A DNA stretch of 34,558 bases from Fluviicola sp. (GTDB lineage: Bacteria > Bacteroidota > Bacteroidia > Flavobacteriales_D > Crocinitomicaceae), in NCBI GenBank assembly GCA_020849495.1, contig JADLGD010000016.1:1-34558 (forward strand), in the 5' to 3' direction. The notes below the pieces were generated by a model. That model saw only the letters and a program-made list of their open reading frames with translations. It was not told where the DNA came from and ran no database searches. The first letter of the stretch is position 1. Every line of letters starts with the position of its first letter. Of this stretch, positions 32,717-34,558 are shown piece by piece. The translations under genes and the position numbers were made by a program.

Positions 32717-33043
32717 ATGGAACTGAATGAATTGGATAAAGCAGCAATTGAAAGATTGATAAGCTACATGAATGAGAACTGTTTAGAGCCTTTTGATATT
32801 AAAAAGCATGCTAGTATGATCTACTTTTCTACTTCTAAATTGAATAAAGTGTTTAAGTTGCACATGGGAGTTGGTCCTGGAAGTTATTACAAGCGCATTC
32901 GATTACAAAAGGCAAAGGAACTGATGAGACAGCAACAATTAACTTGGACAGAAGTGAGTGGCATGATTGGTTATGCGGATTTACCGTCTTTTAGTAAAGC
33001 TTTCAAACGCACTTTCGGATACTCTCCTAAACAAATCAGTTAG
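32717..33043 (+). CDS. Solitary AraC-type DNA-binding domain protein
   Basis: A 108-residue protein consisting only of an AraC/XylS double helix-turn-helix. The first helix-turn-helix is near FDIKKHASMIYFSTSKLNKVFK, and the second contains LTWTEVSGMIGYADLPSFSKAFKRTFGYSPKQ, the family's signature. There is no ligand-binding domain, so it resembles MarA/SoxS-type regulators, whose activity depends on their abundance rather than a ligand. The start at 32717 is chosen because the -7 element lies upstream; 32681 is the alternative (12 more residues). Its targets are unknown. The MFS gene upstream and MarR gene downstream make a stress or efflux link plausible but unproven. Confidence 0.88.
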   Translation: MELNELDKAAIERLISYMNENCLEPFDIKKHASMIYFSTSKLNKVFKLHMGVGPGSYYKRIRLQKAKELMRQQQLTWTEVSGMIGYADLPSFSKAFKRTFGYSPKQIS

Positions 33044-33111
33044 TTAGTCGCTTGATTTTCTTTCGCTTATAATTAAACAAAAAAACTGTCCAATAAAACG
33101 TATTTGTTCCT

Positions 33112-33119
33112 TATCTTTG
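33112..33119 (+). promoter_or_regulatory. -7 promoter element for the MarR gene
   Basis: TATCTTTG, an exact TAnnTTTG, 16 bases before the ATG at 33136; the leader is about 10 bases. It is the same eight-mer as before the AraC-like gene. Confidence 0.5.
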
Positions 33120-33135
33120 GAATGCATTTACTACT

Positions 33136-33567
33136 ATGGAAAAACTAGAGTCTGTCATCTTTTACACGATTGATCGTGCAATTCGTACATACCGTCAATA
33201 TGCTCAGGCTCAATTGAAAAAGCATGGATTTACTATTACTATCGATCAATGGTTGATCATTAAATGCCTACTAGAAAATCCAGCAATTACTCAAATTGAA
33301 ATTTCCGAACGTGTATTCAAAGACAATGCTTCTGTTACACGTATCATCAACTTGTTGGTCAAAGCAAAATACGTGACTCGCAAAATCAGTAAAAGTGATC
33401 GAAGAAGAACTGTTTTGACTGTAACACAATTAGGGATTGATACCATTACAGCAATTGATGAAATCGTAAAAATAAATAGAGCTCATGCGCTGAATGGATT
33501 AAATCAAGAGGAAATTGCAATTGCATCGAAAGTAATGGAGGTAATCACTAGTAATTGCAAAAAGTAA
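33136..33567 (+). CDS. MarR-family transcriptional regulator
   Basis: A 143-residue winged-helix repressor or activator. N-terminal and C-terminal helices form the dimerisation part, and the DNA-binding core covers ITIDQWLIIKCLLENPAITQ, ISERVFKDNASVTRIINLL and the wing KISKSDRRRTVLTVT, with the DRR motif typical of the family. No cysteine pair for redox sensing is obvious; a single Cys (C45-like in IIKCLL) and one at the C terminus are present. The ligand and targets are unknown. It is a single gene with its own -7 element. Confidence 0.92.
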   Translation: MEKLESVIFYTIDRAIRTYRQYAQAQLKKHGFTITIDQWLIIKCLLENPAITQIEISERVFKDNASVTRIINLLVKAKYVTRKISKSDRRRTVLTVTQLGIDTITAIDEIVKINRAHALNGLNQEEIAIASKVMEVITSNCKK

Positions 33568-33680
33568 CATCCTGTCACATTAAAGTTATAATTGCAACAT
33601 TTATCACTTTAAATGTTCGTTAAAAGCTTATAAATCTTCATTTTGATTATTTTTTTTCTTTTTCACCGAACCTTCTTTCG

Positions 33681-33688
33681 TATTTTTG
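33681..33688 (+). promoter_or_regulatory. -7 promoter element for the terminal two-gene unit
   Basis: TATTTTTG, an exact TAnnTTTG, 35 bases before the ATG at 33724. No TTG at suitable spacing was found, so the call is tentative. Confidence 0.4.
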
Positions 33689-33723
33689 CGTCTGAAAAAA
33701 GTAATCATTCAAGAATATATAAA

Positions 33724-34185
33724 ATGACCCAATTCAAACGAGTGAAATTATTGGTTTTTCCAGTGTTTCTATTAATCAGCTCAATTTCCTTTTCTCAAGG
33801 GAAATTATCTTCTCAACAATTGAATGAATCATGGCAGTTGCTAGATGAATCAAATGGTGTAAAAGTCTTTGCACAAAAACAAAAATGTGCTTTATCAGCT
33901 CCACAGATGCCTTTAGAGTTTGTATTTATTCGTGTTGAAAACACAACTACTTCCTCTGTAAATGTTAGCTATCAATTAGCAAGTATTTACTCTGAAGGAT
34001 GTGTTGGTTGCGATGCAAACCCTGAAACAGCAATCAGTATCAATGTGCCTGCAGGAGCTTCAGTTACTTCAACTTGTGAAGAAAATAAACCTGGATTACA
34101 GGTATTAATCAACAATCCAAATCTGAAAAAAGGTTGGTCTTTCCAAGCGATTCAATTGAATGGATTTAAAGTAATTACCAAGTAA
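33724..34185 (+). CDS. Exported protein of unknown function
   Basis: From the ATG at 33724 (MTQFKRVKLLVFPVFLLISSISFSQG) it has 153 residues with a clear signal peptide. The mature part looks like a small beta sandwich (EFVFIRVENTTTSSVNVSYQ, then SINVPAGASVTSTC) with four Cys, two in the pair CVGC. I do not recognise the family. Its stop shares a base with the start of the next exported-protein gene (TAATG), so the two are coupled and may work together at the cell surface. The longer frame upstream (from 33643) crosses the -7 element and is rejected. Confidence 0.75.
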   Translation: MTQFKRVKLLVFPVFLLISSISFSQGKLSSQQLNESWQLLDESNGVKVFAQKQKCALSAPQMPLEFVFIRVENTTTSSVNVSYQLASIYSEGCVGCDANPETAISINVPAGASVTSTCEENKPGLQVLINNPNLKKGWSFQAIQLNGFKVITK

Positions 34186-34558
34186 TGAGAAAGATATTAT
34201 TTTTAGCTGCATTGACCTTGGTAGGTTTTACAGCAAATGCTCAGTTCTGTAGTGTATATGTTACACCAAGTGATACAACAGTTTGTCCGGGTGATTCTGT
34301 GCAAATTGTAGCTTATGCCAATTTGATTAACGGTAACCAAAGTTTCAACTTCAACGGAGGAGCAATTCCTGCAGGTTGGAGCGCTGGTGGAGGTACAACA
34401 TTCTCACAACCATGTGGGACGAATTCAACTGGAACACCTTACTATTGGGCTTCTACATCGGCAGTAACTCCAAACATTACCACAGCGTTTTTTGATGTCT
34501 CTTGTGGAGGAAACTTGATTTTTGATATGGTGTATTCCGTACAAGGTGCATCTGCTCC
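34185..34558 (+). CDS. Exported, cysteine-containing surface protein, 3' truncated by the window edge
   Basis: The frame is open from ATG at 34185 to the last base (124 codons seen), with signal peptide MRKILFLAALTLVGFTANAQ. The mature part starts FCSVYVTPSDTTVCPGDSVQIVAYA, like the start of many Bacteroidota surface repeats (PKD-like TTVCPGDSV), and continues GWSAGGGTTFSQPCG (W, GG and Cys). A hydrophobic beta strand (LIFDMVYSVQGA) follows, resembling reelin-type subrepeats. A large adhesin, perhaps with a T9SS tail, is plausible, but the rest is outside the window. The start overlaps the previous stop by one base. Confidence 0.75.
   Translation, partial: MRKILFLAALTLVGFTANAQFCSVYVTPSDTTVCPGDSVQIVAYANLINGNQSFNFNGGAIPAGWSAGGGTTFSQPCGTNSTGTPYYWASTSAVTPNITTAFFDVSCGGNLIFDMVYSVQGASA

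Overview
The window looks like a piece of a Bacteroidota chromosome, most likely Flavobacteriales (a Fluviicola/Crocinitomicaceae-type organism would fit, but I cannot prove the genus). The reasons are low GC, intergenic regions with almost no Shine-Dalgarno sequences, many exact matches to the Bacteroidota -7 promoter element TAnnTTTG, a C-terminal type IX secretion (T9SS) sorting domain on a secreted glycosidase, OmpA/TPR lipoproteins, and a 650-residue GyrB of the Bacteroidota type. Nearly all genes are chromosomal housekeeping or envelope genes. I see no prophage, insertion sequence, CRISPR array or toxin-antitoxin pair.

Layout. (1) 1-480: the 3' end of a 5S rRNA with its terminator, then an AT-rich gap. 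(2) 482-4675, minus strand: aquaporin, secreted GH18-CUB glycosidase with a T9SS tail, and ndk. (3) 4817-8824, plus strand: a five-gene metal regulon, with a DtxR/MntR-type repressor followed by a TroABCD/MntABCD-like ABC transporter. A perfect palindrome sits in front of the repressor gene. (4) 8897-9028: a promoter and a strong terminator with no gene between them, read as a candidate small RNA of about 97 nt. (5) 9099-18713: a beta-barrel outer-membrane protein, a Nudix CoA pyrophosphatase with a lipoprotein, gyrB, a lipoprotein glutathione peroxidase followed by a 31-codon ORF, an OmpA-family protein, a membrane protein, a large OmpA-like/TPR lipoprotein, and folK. (6) 18852-22250, plus strand: sppA, murB and a small exported protein. 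(7) 22355-27063: a RhlE-like DEAD-box helicase divergent from a four-gene operon (PaiB-like FMN protein plus a BtuFCD/FecBCDE-type importer). (8) 27071-31086, minus strand: a ComM/YifB AAA+ protein, tpx, an alpha/beta hydrolase and mnmD. (9) 31157-34558, plus strand: a TetA-like MFS exporter, a solitary AraC-type DNA-binding domain, a MarR regulator, and two exported proteins, the last cut by the window edge.

How the genes work together. Two ABC importers handle transition metals and a chelated metal or corrinoid/haem-like ligand. Peroxide defence (lipoprotein GPx, Tpx) sits in separate operons. Envelope biogenesis is represented by MurB, SppA, OmpA-family proteins and the T9SS cargo. Several start codons were moved downstream from the longest possible ORF because the longer version begins with TTG, runs through a terminator, or starts upstream of a good -7 element.

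The most interesting points are the candidate small RNA behind the metal transporter, the repressor operator, the start codon embedded in another gene's terminator, promoters placed only about four bases from start codons (mnmD, the MFS gene, folK, perhaps murB), the 31-codon ORF behind gpx, and the PaiB-importer operon.
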